A stretch of 64,000 bases of DNA, taken from the NCBI GenBank assembly GCA_947493455.1, contig CANLRB010000014.1, positions 1 to 64,000 of the forward strand. The letters are read 5' to 3'. The notes under the pieces were generated by a model. The model saw only the letters and a program-made list of their open reading frames with translations, did not search any database and was not told the DNA's origin. This stretch comes from an uncultured Pseudoalteromonas sp. GTDB taxonomy: Bacteria; Pseudomonadota; Gammaproteobacteria; Enterobacterales; Alteromonadaceae. Of the stretch, positions 37,081 through 45,763 are shown in pieces; within the stretch, counting starts at the first letter, position 1, and each line of letters opens with the position of its first letter. The translations under genes were made by a program, and so were the position numbers.

Positions 37081-39180
37081 ATGTCTAAGTTAAGCGCTAT
37101 TTCATCACTCATTTTGTTATGCATACCTATGAGTGCGCTGGCAGATCATGACTTATTCCAACTATCACTCGAACAACTGGCTAAAGTCGAAGTTACCTCT
37201 GCGTCACTTGACAATGAGACTCTGATGCAAACACCTGTCCCCGTAACAGTCATAACCGGGCAAATGATAGAGCAATCAGGTGCTCGCAATATCAAAGATG
37301 TACTCCTGACCTATATCCCTAACTTTACACATGTGACAGATCAAAATGAGCCCAATATCGCCGCGCGTGGCGTATTCACATCGTCACAGCAAAAAATATT
37401 GTTTATGGTCGATGGCCATCGTCTCAATAGTAGAAGCTATTCCATGGCAAGCCCCGACTACGCGATTAGCTTAGATAAAATTCAGCAAATTGAAGTGTTA
37501 CGTGGACCTGCATCATCACTCTATGGCAATGTTGCGCTTACCGCCACAATCAATATTAAGCTTAAATCAGGCACACAATTAAACAAGACTCAATTAACTG
37601 TGACCGCCGGAAATCAAGGGCATAAACAAGTTAATTTTATTTATGGCGATGAAAAACACAGTATTGATTACCTGCTCTGGGCGCAGTTTTTTGAGTCATC
37701 GGGCGAGCGTATCGCGTTAAGTCCAGAACAAATTTATTCGGGCACTCCCATCGATAATGCGTATGCACTTCTTGATGCTTATGATGATGTACCTACTTTT
37801 GATCTTGGCTTCAAAGCAAAATACCAAGACTGGCAGCTGTTTATTAACTCGCGACAATCTCATTATATTGAGCCCTTTTCAGGCGGCGGACTAACAGGTG
37901 AAGCATATCGATATCATGATGTGCCGCTATATAGAAATATCGGTCCAGGCTTTGGCTGGAGCGCATTGCATGTCAATATCAAAAATACACAACAGTTCGA
38001 TTCATTCACTTGGCATAACGAGCTGTATGCTGACAAAAACAAAATAAAATCAAGTGTGGTCATCAATCCTGCAAGCCAACTTTATGGCACGCCATTTTGG
38101 CAGGAATATGCAACGGGTTTACTCTCTCATCTCAGCTTTGAGCACAACAGCGTCAGTTATCTTGCGGGTATGCAAGTTGAAACAATGGAGGTGACCGACG
38201 CCCATTTTAATGTAGGCAGTTATCAAAACGATGGCAGTAACGAATTAGCGAGTCGCCCATTACTCGAAAGCGGAAACGAACAAATTTACTCTATTTTTGG
38301 CCAAATAAAATACCAAATATCACCGCTCTGGTTAGCCAATATCGGCGCAAGATACGATTACAAAGTGCGCCACAGAACGGCTAATGAGGCTAATTTAAGC
38401 CCAAGATTATCAATCATATACAACGATAATTCAGGCTATAATCTTAAGCTTTCGTATGCAGCTTCGTTTGTAGATGCCACGTATTGGAACCGATTCAGTC
38501 AGTTAGCCTCATTTCGCGGTGCACAAGAGTTAAAGCCTGAACATCTTGAAACTCTGCAAATTACACCCAGTACCACTTTGCTAGATGATCGCTTATATCT
38601 TGCCGGTAACTTATATTACAACAAACTAAAAGACTTTATTTTTAGAGACAATGGCGCTGGTGTCAATGAACCGAATTACTCAAATTCAGGTAAGCTGACT
38701 AGTTGGGGTGGCGAACTCGAAGCACGCTATCAGCAAAGCGACTTTAGTTTGCATACGACCATTGGTTTTCAACGCACGATCAGTTCCGAAAAATTTGCAA
38801 CAACAGGGAATAAAATCAATAATATTCCAGCATTAACAGCGAGTTTTGTCGCAAGTTGGGATATTAATGAGTCGCTTTCAACTAGCTTAATTACACGCTA
38901 CGTCTCACGTCAACATTCACCCATTTTTATTCAATCGAATGGCGTTGCGGTTGTAGACCCTTTCCCTAATTCTGGCGTAAGCTTTAACGATTTAGAGCAC
39001 GAAGTTGGTAGTGCAACCTTGCTCGATGCAAAGCTTAGATATCGCATTTCAGAGCAAATCACATTTAAGTTAACAACTCATAACCTACTTGATAAACGCT
39101 ATTATCAAGGTGGCTCCAGCCTGCATCCGTATCCGCAAGCTGGCCGTAATATTAGAGCATCAATTAGCTACCAATTTTAA
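37081..39180 (+). CDS. TonB-dependent outer membrane receptor
   Basis: A 699-aa receptor with a signal peptide (first about 21 residues). The plug domain spans about 45-160 (VPVTVITGQMIEQSGARNIKD, LFMVDGHRLN, IQQIEVLRGPASSLYG), followed by a 22-strand-type barrel ending in FRASISYQF-like RASISYQF with terminal Phe. The TonB box region near residue 30 is VEVTSASLDN. No ligand can be assigned; there is no Fur box or siderophore gene nearby. It lies 94 bp downstream of the BLUF gene. A small PQQ-like gene converges on it with only 7 bp between them. Confidence 0.93.
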   Translation: MSKLSAISSLILLCIPMSALADHDLFQLSLEQLAKVEVTSASLDNETLMQTPVPVTVITGQMIEQSGARNIKDVLLTYIPNFTHVTDQNEPNIAARGVFTSSQQKILFMVDGHRLNSRSYSMASPDYAISLDKIQQIEVLRGPASSLYGNVALTATINIKLKSGTQLNKTQLTVTAGNQGHKQVNFIYGDEKHSIDYLLWAQFFESSGERIALSPEQIYSGTPIDNAYALLDAYDDVPTFDLGFKAKYQDWQLFINSRQSHYIEPFSGGGLTGEAYRYHDVPLYRNIGPGFGWSALHVNIKNTQQFDSFTWHNELYADKNKIKSSVVINPASQLYGTPFWQEYATGLLSHLSFEHNSVSYLAGMQVETMEVTDAHFNVGSYQNDGSNELASRPLLESGNEQIYSIFGQIKYQISPLWLANIGARYDYKVRHRTANEANLSPRLSIIYNDNSGYNLKLSYAASFVDATYWNRFSQLASFRGAQELKPEHLETLQITPSTTLLDDRLYLAGNLYYNKLKDFIFRDNGAGVNEPNYSNSGKLTSWGGELEARYQQSDFSLHTTIGFQRTISSEKFATTGNKINNIPALTASFVASWDINESLSTSLITRYVSRQHSPIFIQSNGVAVVDPFPNSGVSFNDLEHEVGSATLLDAKLRYRISEQITFKLTTHNLLDKRYYQGGSSLHPYPQAGRNIRASISYQF

Positions 39181-39187
39181 ACGCTAT

Positions 39188-39544
39188 TTAGGCACCGTCA
39201 CCGGCTGCAGCAGAACCTGATGCAACAACAGCAGCCGTTGCCGCCGTGGTCGTAGCGACACTTGCTGAGGTATTTACAGTATGTCCTGCTGATATTGCTT
39301 GTGCATTGCTGTCAATGATGCAAGTACCATAGCCTAGGCCTTTAAGCTCGTTGGTCCATAGCTGCTGACCGGTTTGAATGTCTAAACAAAATAAATGACC
39401 ACCAGCGGCAGCATAAACTCGCTCATCATCACTGCTCACAACGGTGATTGAGGCGCTTTTTAACTTAACCCGCCAATTTTCCGTTCCTGATGTCTTATCA
39501 ATCGACACAACATGGCCATTCATACCAATAAAAAGTGAGTTCAT
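39188..39544 (-). CDS. Short PQQ-like beta-propeller protein
   Basis: A 118-aa protein without signal peptide, carrying two PQQ/quinoprotein-type repeats (VVSIDKTSGTENWRVKL and LFCLDIQTGQQLWTNEL). A full propeller needs six or more blades, so this is either a minimal adaptor or a remnant. The C-terminal 30 residues are Ala/Thr/Ser-rich low complexity. No ribosome site was obvious. It is convergent with the TonB receptor, seven bases apart. Confidence 0.65.
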   Translation of the reverse strand: MNSLFIGMNGHVVSIDKTSGTENWRVKLKSASITVVSSDDERVYAAAGGHLFCLDIQTGQQLWTNELKGLGYGTCIIDSNAQAISAGHTVNTSASVATTTAATAAVVASGSAAAGDGA

Positions 39545-39730
39545 AATTTACTTCCTCAAAATTAGGCTCTTTTTATTACCATGCCCAAATTATAAAGAAA
39601 ATTAAAGACCATTCATCACTGGCTTCAGCCGTTTATCATTTGTGCTAGAAAATCACCATAAAACTCATTACATTGTAGAAAGTGTTTCAAAATATGACAA
39701 ATTGACCGAGTGGGTCAAACAGGAGGTTTC

Positions 39731-40648
39731 ATGGAACAAATTAATATCACAGTGCTTATTTTATTAGCGCTCGCAATCATAATCATCTTTTCAGGTATCA
39801 AGATGGTGCCGCAAGGATATCACTATACCGTTGAGCGATTTGGTAAGTACACACGTACATTACAACCTGGGCTGCACATTATCATTCCATTTATAGATAG
39901 TGTTGGGCGCAAACAAAATGTTATGGAGCAAGTACTTGACGTACCGCCACAAGTTGTCATTTCAGCGGATAATGCGCAAGTAACAACTGACGCGGTCTGT
40001 TTCTATCAGGTACTCGACCCAGTTAAAGCATCCTATGAAGTGAATGACTTAGAGCGTGCCATGCAAAACTTAGTGATGACGAATATTCGTGCGGTGTTAG
40101 GTTCAATGGAACTTGACGAAATGCTATCGAATCGTGACCAAATAAACGGCGCTTTATTAGTTAAAGTCGATGAAGCAACCGATCCATGGGGCGTCAAAGT
40201 CACTCGTATAGAGATAAAAGACATCGCACCGCCAATGGACTTAGTAGATGCGATGGCACGCCAAATGAAAGCTGAACGTGAAAAACGTGCTAGCATTTTG
40301 GAAGCAGAAGGTGAAAGAGAAGCAGCGATCAAAGTCGCCGAAGGTCAGAAACAAGCTGAAATCTTAAAAGCAGAAGGTGAGCTTGAAGCTGCAAAACGTG
40401 AAGCGGAAGCACGTGAACGACTTGCGCAGGCTGAAGCTGAAGCAACGCGTATGGTATCTGAATCAATCCAACAAGGTGATCAACGTGCCATTAACTACTT
40501 TGTTGCACAAAAATATATGGATGCACTCGGTAAACTTGCTGAGTCTGACAACAATAAAGTCATGATGATCCCACTCGAAGCGAGCAATATGTTAGGATCG
40601 ATCGCAGGTGTTGCCGAAATTGCAAAAGAAGCATTCGGTAAAAAATAA
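39731..40648 (+). CDS. qmcA: SPFH/stomatin-family membrane protein QmcA
   Basis: A 305-aa protein, the same length as E. coli QmcA. One N-terminal transmembrane helix (about 6-24) precedes an SPFH domain (about 27-190; [20 protein letters not shown]), then a long Ala/Glu/Lys-rich coiled coil (about 190-255) for oligomerisation. The start is ATG 39731, after a perfect AGGAGG; an in-frame GTG at 39710 is too early. The nfeD-type gene follows after 42 bp, the conserved partner of these stomatins in membrane microdomain scaffolds. Confidence 0.95.
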   Translation: MEQINITVLILLALAIIIIFSGIKMVPQGYHYTVERFGKYTRTLQPGLHIIIPFIDSVGRKQNVMEQVLDVPPQVVISADNAQVTTDAVCFYQVLDPVKASYEVNDLERAMQNLVMTNIRAVLGSMELDEMLSNRDQINGALLVKVDEATDPWGVKVTRIEIKDIAPPMDLVDAMARQMKAEREKRASILEAEGEREAAIKVAEGQKQAEILKAEGELEAAKREAEARERLAQAEAEATRMVSESIQQGDQRAINYFVAQKYMDALGKLAESDNNKVMMIPLEASNMLGSIAGVAEIAKEAFGKK

Positions 40649-40690
40649 TATTCAAATTGAATATCACGACAGCTAAAAGAGGTAGTAATT

Positions 40691-41140
40691 ATGCAAGAAT
40701 GGTTATCACAACTTGAACCTTGGCATTGGTTGTCACTTGGCTTACTGCTGTTGGCGGCAGAAGCCCTCGGTGCAGCAGGCTTTTTACTCGGTACGGCAAT
40801 TGCGGCATTTTTAGTCGCACTGGTCAACGCAGTCGCTCCGGGTCTTAGCTGGCAAACGCAAACCGTTATTTTTGCACTCAGCGCAGTGGCATTTTCGTTT
40901 GCTTACTGGAAATATTTTAAAGATTTCAATAAGCAAAGTGATCACGAAGAACTCAACCAGCGAGCTGCAACCTTAATTGGTCGCGAAATAACCCTGTCGC
41001 ATTCTGTATCTGGCGGCCAAGGCCGCATTCAAATTGGCGATACATTTTGGAAAGTCTATTGTGAGCAAGAGTTGAATGAAGGAACCAAGGTCAAAGTTGT
41101 TTCCGCAGATAATATGACTCTCACTATAGTCGCCGCCTAA
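40691..41140 (+). CDS. NfeD-family membrane protein
   Basis: A 149-aa protein with two to three transmembrane segments (about 12-75), then an OB-fold NfeD domain (about 85-147; LIGREITLSHSVSGGQGRIQIGDTFW). It is the short type without protease domain, equivalent to E. coli YbbJ, and partners the upstream QmcA stomatin. A ribosome site AAGAGGT lies upstream. It ends just before a hairpin terminator. Confidence 0.9.
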   Translation: MQEWLSQLEPWHWLSLGLLLLAAEALGAAGFLLGTAIAAFLVALVNAVAPGLSWQTQTVIFALSAVAFSFAYWKYFKDFNKQSDHEELNQRAATLIGREITLSHSVSGGQGRIQIGDTFWKVYCEQELNEGTKVKVVSADNMTLTIVAA

Positions 41141-41150
41141 GCAATAACGT

Positions 41151-41180
41151 AAAATGCCTGAAACTATTCAGGCATTTTTT
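41151..41180 (+). terminator. Terminator between nfeD and rluF
   Basis: AAAATGCCTGAA (41151-41162), loop ACTA, TTCAGGCATTTT (41167-41178), T6 (41175-41180). The next base is the A of the rluF start codon. Confidence 0.85.
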
Positions 41181-41873
41181 ATGGCTATTCGACTCGCTAA
41201 ATATATCGCTCAAAATGGCTACTGCTCGCGCAAACAAGCATCCCGACTAATCGAAATTGGTGCTGTTCAAGTTAATAACCGTGCTGCCAATCATATTGAT
41301 CATATTGAACCAAGCGATATCGTTACCATTTTTGGTGAAGTACTACCGCAGCTTACCAAACATCATTACTTTGCTTTTTACAAACCAATCGGTATTGACT
41401 GTAAACTACTACAACACGACCCTACTAGTCTTCTTCATTTACTACCAAAAGATATTCGGCTTTTCCCAGTTGGGCGACTCGATAAAGATTCCCATGGCCT
41501 TATTTTATTAACCACTGATGGCGATTTTTACCATCAATTAAATCACCCTGAGCACCATCAAGAAAAAGAATATTTAGTCACTGTAAATAAAACGCTCACA
41601 GCTGAGTTTCAAAACAAAATGGCAAGCGGCGGCATTCCAATCAAAGATAAATTAACCCAACCATGTCAGGTACAAATCATTAATGAACAACAATTCAAAA
41701 TAACGTTAACTCAAGGTTTAAATCGTCAAATCCGACGCATGGCAAAATATCTTGGCTACTATGTCACAGACTTAAAGCGAATACGCATTGCCGAACTATT
41801 ATTGACGAAACTGGAGCTGAAAGAAGGTGAAATGGTAGAAATTGACAAGGATATGTTAAATAAGAAGCCGTAA
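41181..41873 (+). CDS. rluF: RluF-like 23S rRNA pseudouridine synthase
   Basis: A 230-aa enzyme of the RsuA family. An S4 domain (about 1-60; LAKYIAQNGYCSRKQASRLI) is followed by the catalytic domain with the Asp motif GRLDKDSHG and the EKEYLV, GLNRQIRRM motifs. GRLDKDS and GLNRQIRRMA match RluF, which modifies U2604 of 23S rRNA; it lacks the basic C-terminal extension of the E. coli protein. The start is ATG 41181 directly after the terminator T-tract; an in-frame ATG at 41154 lies within the hairpin. Specificity is inferred. Confidence 0.9.
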   Translation: MAIRLAKYIAQNGYCSRKQASRLIEIGAVQVNNRAANHIDHIEPSDIVTIFGEVLPQLTKHHYFAFYKPIGIDCKLLQHDPTSLLHLLPKDIRLFPVGRLDKDSHGLILLTTDGDFYHQLNHPEHHQEKEYLVTVNKTLTAEFQNKMASGGIPIKDKLTQPCQVQIINEQQFKITLTQGLNRQIRRMAKYLGYYVTDLKRIRIAELLLTKLELKEGEMVEIDKDMLNKKP

Positions 41874-41893
41874 CAAAAAATGTTAGGCTTCTT
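41862..41893 (+). other. Inverted repeat over the rluF stop codon
   Basis: AAGAAGCC...TAACA / TGTTA GGCTTCTT (41862-41875 with 41881-41893) forms a 13-bp stem with a one-base bulge, containing the stop codon at 41871-41873. No T-run follows, so it may stabilise the mRNA end rather than terminate. Confidence 0.45.
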
Positions 41894-41907
41894 GATAGGC
41901 AAGTAAA

Positions 41908-42078
41908 CTACTTTCTAAAGCGAACCGCATAATAAAGCACGGCAAATAAACCACCTAAGTACAAGGCATTCTCCATGCCATTGACTGCAAGGTAGGTCAT
42001 CGTTGTAATAAAAAATGCCGTCGTAAAAATTAGATCTAAATTATCAATTAGCGTATTTAAAAAAGTTGGGCGTGTCAT
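41908..42078 (-). CDS. Small membrane protein (56 aa)
   Basis: A 56-aa reading frame, MTRPTFLNTLIDNLDL through to AVRFRK. Two hydrophobic stretches (about residues 17-32 and 38-52) around a short polar NGMEN turn, with positive ends, look like a helical hairpin in the inner membrane. The start ATG 42078 is preceded by AAGGA six bases upstream, which supports translation. No family is recognised. It is alone on the minus strand between rluF and the DMT gene. Upstream is an FNR-like half-palindrome. Confidence 0.6.
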   Translation of the reverse strand: MTRPTFLNTLIDNLDLIFTTAFFITTMTYLAVNGMENALYLGGLFAVLYYAVRFRK

Positions 42079-42254
42079 AGGTTTTCCTTAAGTGACAATC
42101 GCAAAGCTAATTCAGGGGGGTCACTTTTTTGATTGGGCCAAATTTAAACTGGCTCAATCTTAAATCATTAACCCCGCGCAACCTTGATCTAGAATAACCT
42201 TTTTCACGCTTCTGTTTGTGGCTGACTAATTTACAAAAAGAGTTTGATTTAGAA

Positions 42255-42281
42255 CAAAAAAAGCCCCTTATTGTAAGGGGC
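42255..42281 (-). terminator. Minus-strand terminator without a recognised gene upstream
   Basis: On the minus strand GCCCCTTA, loop CAA, TAAGGGGC followed by T7. No minus-strand gene lies between it and 43693, so it probably ends a small RNA or leader. Confidence 0.75.
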
Positions 42282-42435
42282 AACAATACCAATCCGTAAA
42301 GGTGTTTTAGGCCAAAATGCCATACGGACCAACATCAAGTAACATCATCCTTAGTGTATCTAAAATAACCAGCTATGAGGTGTGACATAATGTCGCACTT
42401 TTTTACACGCCATGACGTAATAACCTATCTCGATA
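42255..42435 (-). ncRNA. Candidate small RNA (about 180 nt)
   Basis: A promoter-like -35 TTGAAA (42465-42470), 17 bp, -10 TTTAAA (42442-42447) on the minus strand would give RNA ending at the terminator 42255-42281. The span has a hairpin at 42382-42400 (GTGCGACATTATGTCACAC) and no reading frame over 20 codons that looks coding. No known family recognised. Confidence 0.3.
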
Positions 42436-42543
42436 AACCGCTTTAAAATCGTTTCGTGAATTATTTTCAATATCACCAAAATAAACTCACCCTCTGTACA
42501 GGCGATTGTTAAGCTAGCGAAAACACATCAAAAAACACGATTT

Positions 42544-43422
42544 ATGCTCTGGATATTTTTCACATTACTCGCGGCGTTAAGCCAAACGGTGCGCAATGCT
42601 CTGCAAAGCAAATTAAGTAGCTCGGTGAGTACCTTAGGAGTCACTCTTGCCCGCTTTATTTTTGCAACACCAATCGCCATTGCTTATTTATGCTCGCTCT
42701 ATTTTTTTGACCCCCAATCACACCCCAAATTTACAACCCAGTTTGTGCTGTTTTGCGCTTTTGCTGCGTTCATGCAAATTGTTGCAACAGCTTTAATGGT
42801 TCAACTATTCAAACAACAAAACTTTGCCATAGGCGCAGGGCTTGCTAAAAGCGAAGCATTGATCGCGGCCTTGCTCGGCGCACTTTTTTTTGGCAGCCAA
42901 TTAACCATTCTTGGATGGTTTGGCGTATTGGTTGGCACACTCGCGATTTTTTTACTGAGCGGTATAACTAACAGCAAACAATTCAAAATTAAAACTGTGG
43001 TGATCGGCCTATTGTGTGGTGCAAGCTTTGCGTTAACCTCTTTATTTATTAGAGAAGCCAGCTTAGTACTGAGTGTTCCTTTTCCGCATAGCGCAGCTTG
43101 GGTGCTCGTCTTTGTGTTATGTATGCAAACGATTGTTCTATCAATTTATATATATCTCAAACAACCTAATACTTTTACTCAATTAAAAAATAACCTAGGC
43201 ACCACATTTTCAGTGAGTTTGACCAGTTGCATCGGCTCGATCGGTTGGTTTAGTGCAATGAGTTTGCAGTATGTCGCCTATGTAAAAACGTTAGGTCAAA
43301 TTGAAGTGCTGTTTACCATTTTAATTTCATTAATTTGGCTCAAACAAAAAGTAGCTAAGAACGAATTACTCGGTTTACTGCTTATCGCCATCGCCGCCAT
43401 TATGGTAATGTGGCAAAACTAA
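42544..43422 (+). CDS. EamA/DMT-superfamily transporter
   Basis: A 292-aa protein with about ten transmembrane helices in two EamA-type halves (residues about 1-135 and 145-290), an inner membrane drug/metabolite transporter. Positively charged loops such as KQFKIK occur between helices. Substrate unknown. No clear ribosome site precedes ATG 42544, so start or leader is uncertain. The DUF1653 gene follows after 21 bp. Confidence 0.88.
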   Translation: MLWIFFTLLAALSQTVRNALQSKLSSSVSTLGVTLARFIFATPIAIAYLCSLYFFDPQSHPKFTTQFVLFCAFAAFMQIVATALMVQLFKQQNFAIGAGLAKSEALIAALLGALFFGSQLTILGWFGVLVGTLAIFLLSGITNSKQFKIKTVVIGLLCGASFALTSLFIREASLVLSVPFPHSAAWVLVFVLCMQTIVLSIYIYLKQPNTFTQLKNNLGTTFSVSLTSCIGSIGWFSAMSLQYVAYVKTLGQIEVLFTILISLIWLKQKVAKNELLGLLLIAIAAIMVMWQN

Positions 43423-43443
43423 TTAACACAATGCGTAATCAAC

Positions 43444-43674
43444 ATGTATATACAACCTGGTAAGTACCAACATTTTAAAGGGCAGTATTATCAAGTCATT
43501 GATACCGTCACACATAGCGAAACAGGTGAAACCTTAGTTCTATACAAACCTTTATATGGTGAGCAGGCGCTTTGGGTCAGGCCATTAGCCATGTTTAAAG
43601 AAGTCGTAGAACATCAAGGTAACAAGGTCGCGCGTTTTAAACTTATTGAATCAAGTGACAACTCACAACCTTAG
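43444..43674 (+). CDS. DUF1653 family protein
   Basis: A 76-aa protein with the DUF1653 fold throughout: GKYQHFKGQYYQVIDTVTHSETGE, LVLYKPLYGEQALWVRPLAMF. Small beta-barrel-like proteins of this family are widespread, often fused to or near hydrolases; function is unknown. It is 21 bp downstream of the transporter, likely in one transcript, and converges with the antiporter gene. Confidence 0.88.
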   Translation: MYIQPGKYQHFKGQYYQVIDTVTHSETGETLVLYKPLYGEQALWVRPLAMFKEVVEHQGNKVARFKLIESSDNSQP

Positions 43675-43692
43675 TTCACATAATTAAAAAAG

Positions 43693-45513
43693 CTATTTAG
43701 CAATCACTTGCGCTAATGGCTCTTTTAGTACCGACATTTTAGGTGGTTGCATAGCAATCACCATTTCACCGAGCTCCGGCAGGCGCTCCATATCGGCTGT
43801 AAATGGGATCACAGCACCGGCTTCATCAATTATAAATAAAGGCACCGCTTCTTTATTGACTTCTAAATAATCTTGCCAATTAAACGCTTCAGCAATACGC
43901 GTCGTACTGACCTTGCCGCCTTTTGCAATCAAGCCACTCAACCTTGCAAACGTTGCGCTGTCGCCAAATAAATTCTGCCGCGATAAAAATGTTGCGCTGT
44001 CTTTATTTGCTTTTGCATGTACATCTGAGCTTTTTAATGAATACACATTTTGCTCTTTTATAAGGTGAGAGAAATACTGCACCCCTAAGGCGTTATAATG
44101 ACGATTTGGCGACAAACCAAGCACAGTACAAATGTCTGTCATCGGCAAATAACGCTCCGCATGCTCTGACTGGGGGTTACCGTAATAGCAAGGAATGCCA
44201 TCCATGCGTGCCATTTTGCAGTTTTCCCATGCCGGATCAGACAAATGAACCGATATATTTTGCTCTTGCAGGCCAGATGCTATTGCTCGTGCAACATGAT
44301 TTGCACCAATAATAAGAATGGTCGATGGCTCAGGTTGTTGTAATTTAAGTAAACGGGTAATCGGCACCGCAGTTAAACTCTGCAATACCACAGTGACAAT
44401 AATCACAGCAAAAATAAGTGGCACCAGCTTTTCGGCCGTCGGTATACTTGCCTTTACCATGCTGAGTGCAAATACAGAACCCACAGCTGCGGCTACGATG
44501 CCGCGCGGCGCAATCCAACTTAATAACAAGCGCGCTTTTAATGGGAGCTCTGAGCCCCAAGTAGACAACGCAATCGATAAAGGACGTGCAACAAACAACA
44601 CTAACCCCATAAATATCGCAACACTCGGTCCAAGTAATAATATATCTTCCATGCGAAGGCGCGCCGCTAAAATAATAAACAGCATCGATATTAAAATCAG
44701 CGAAAGATCTTCTTTAAATTCAAGTATTGAATCCATTTCAAGGTCATCTTGATTGGCAAGCCAAATGCCAAACACGGTCACAGCAAGCAATCCGGACTCA
44801 TGGCTCAAGTAGTTGGACAAGCTAAACGACCCCAACACCATCGCCAGTACCGTAAACTTATGTAATTCGTATGGAAGCCACTCTTTTCGTATCAGTAAGG
44901 TAATCAACCAACCCGAGAAAACGCCAAGTGAAAAACCAACCACTAAGGTGGTAAACAAGGCCCCTAAAGTATGGTTAAAAATGCTTTCTTGTCCGGTTAG
45001 CATCACCGCTTCAAACACAAGTACAGCAAACAGCGCACCAATCGGATCAATCACTATGCCTTCCCAGCGCAACACCCGATCCACCTCTTTGGTAGGACGC
45101 ATCGCGTTAAGTAATGGGGCAATTACCGTCGGGCCTGTGACAACTAATACCGCCCCTAACACCGCGGCAACGCGCCAATCTAAACCCAATACATAGTAAC
45201 CCGCTAAGCCAATGACAATAAAAGTGGCGATCATTCCCACACTAATTAGGTTACGAACAACTTTGCCAATCCCTTTTAGCTCGCGAAAATGCAATGTTAG
45301 AGACCCTTCAAATAAGATAACCGCAACAGCCAGCGACACTACGGGAAAGAGTAAATCATCAAATAATGCATCTGGGTCTAACAAACCAAAGCCTGGCCCG
45401 AGCAATAATCCGACACACAACAAAAACAAAATCGCAGGAACTTTAACTGTCCATGCTAGCCATTGTGCCAAAACAGAACATAGTGCGACTCCGGCAATAT
45501 AAAGTGCTGACAT
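43693..45513 (-). CDS. CPA1-type Na+(K+)/H+ antiporter with RCK-like domain
   Basis: A 606-aa antiporter. About 12-13 transmembrane helices fill residues 1-395. The ion-binding region is in VVTGPTVIAPLL and WEGIVIDPIGA, where a conserved Asp lies in the unwound helix. A cytoplasmic Rossmann-like TrkA_N/RCK domain follows (about 400-530; ILIIGANHVARAIASGL), then a C-terminal domain of unknown role. The closest family is NhaP-type. It probably controls pH and salt balance. It is monocistronic, divergent from an uncharacterised gene. Confidence 0.92.
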   Translation of the reverse strand: MSALYIAGVALCSVLAQWLAWTVKVPAILFLLCVGLLLGPGFGLLDPDALFDDLLFPVVSLAVAVILFEGSLTLHFRELKGIGKVVRNLISVGMIATFIVIGLAGYYVLGLDWRVAAVLGAVLVVTGPTVIAPLLNAMRPTKEVDRVLRWEGIVIDPIGALFAVLVFEAVMLTGQESIFNHTLGALFTTLVVGFSLGVFSGWLITLLIRKEWLPYELHKFTVLAMVLGSFSLSNYLSHESGLLAVTVFGIWLANQDDLEMDSILEFKEDLSLILISMLFIILAARLRMEDILLLGPSVAIFMGLVLFVARPLSIALSTWGSELPLKARLLLSWIAPRGIVAAAVGSVFALSMVKASIPTAEKLVPLIFAVIIVTVVLQSLTAVPITRLLKLQQPEPSTILIIGANHVARAIASGLQEQNISVHLSDPAWENCKMARMDGIPCYYGNPQSEHAERYLPMTDICTVLGLSPNRHYNALGVQYFSHLIKEQNVYSLKSSDVHAKANKDSATFLSRQNLFGDSATFARLSGLIAKGGKVSTTRIAEAFNWQDYLEVNKEAVPLFIIDEAGAVIPFTADMERLPELGEMVIAMQPPKMSVLKEPLAQVIAK

Positions 45514-45763
45514 TGAGAGAAGGTACTCCTATTTTGTATGCTATTTGAGTATAAGTGGTCTGTGCAAATTGGGGTAATTTTTAATATAAGATAACGGTAT
45601 AAGTTTATAAATTTATGACGGACACCCCATCTATTACGCTATGCGATAGTTATACGGCACGGTCACATATTTTTGATTAAAAACTTATGTTATAAGTATG
45701 ATTTTATTGTCATTGCTTTACAGCAAACGCTAGCATAACCAGGGCTTTAAAAGAAAAAATAAT

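Larger units (their letters stand above)
41874..42543. other. rluF-DMT transporter intergenic region (670 bp)
   Basis: It holds a minus-strand small membrane protein gene (41908-42078), an imperfect inverted repeat with GATTGGGCCA (42131-42140) and TGGCTCAATC (42150-42159), an FNR-like TTGATCTAGAATAA (42184-42197), a minus-strand terminator (42255-42281) and a candidate minus-strand RNA (42255-42435). Outside these, nothing recognised. Confidence 0.5.

Noticed and set aside
42107-42292. 61-codon minus-strand frame in the rluF-DMT spacer
   Set aside because: It starts inside a terminator hairpin with a non-ATG codon, and the composition is not coding-like.
42307-42348. 13-codon minus-strand leader-peptide-like frame
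   Set aside because: AAGG is too close to the ATG for good initiation and no regulated residue run is seen.
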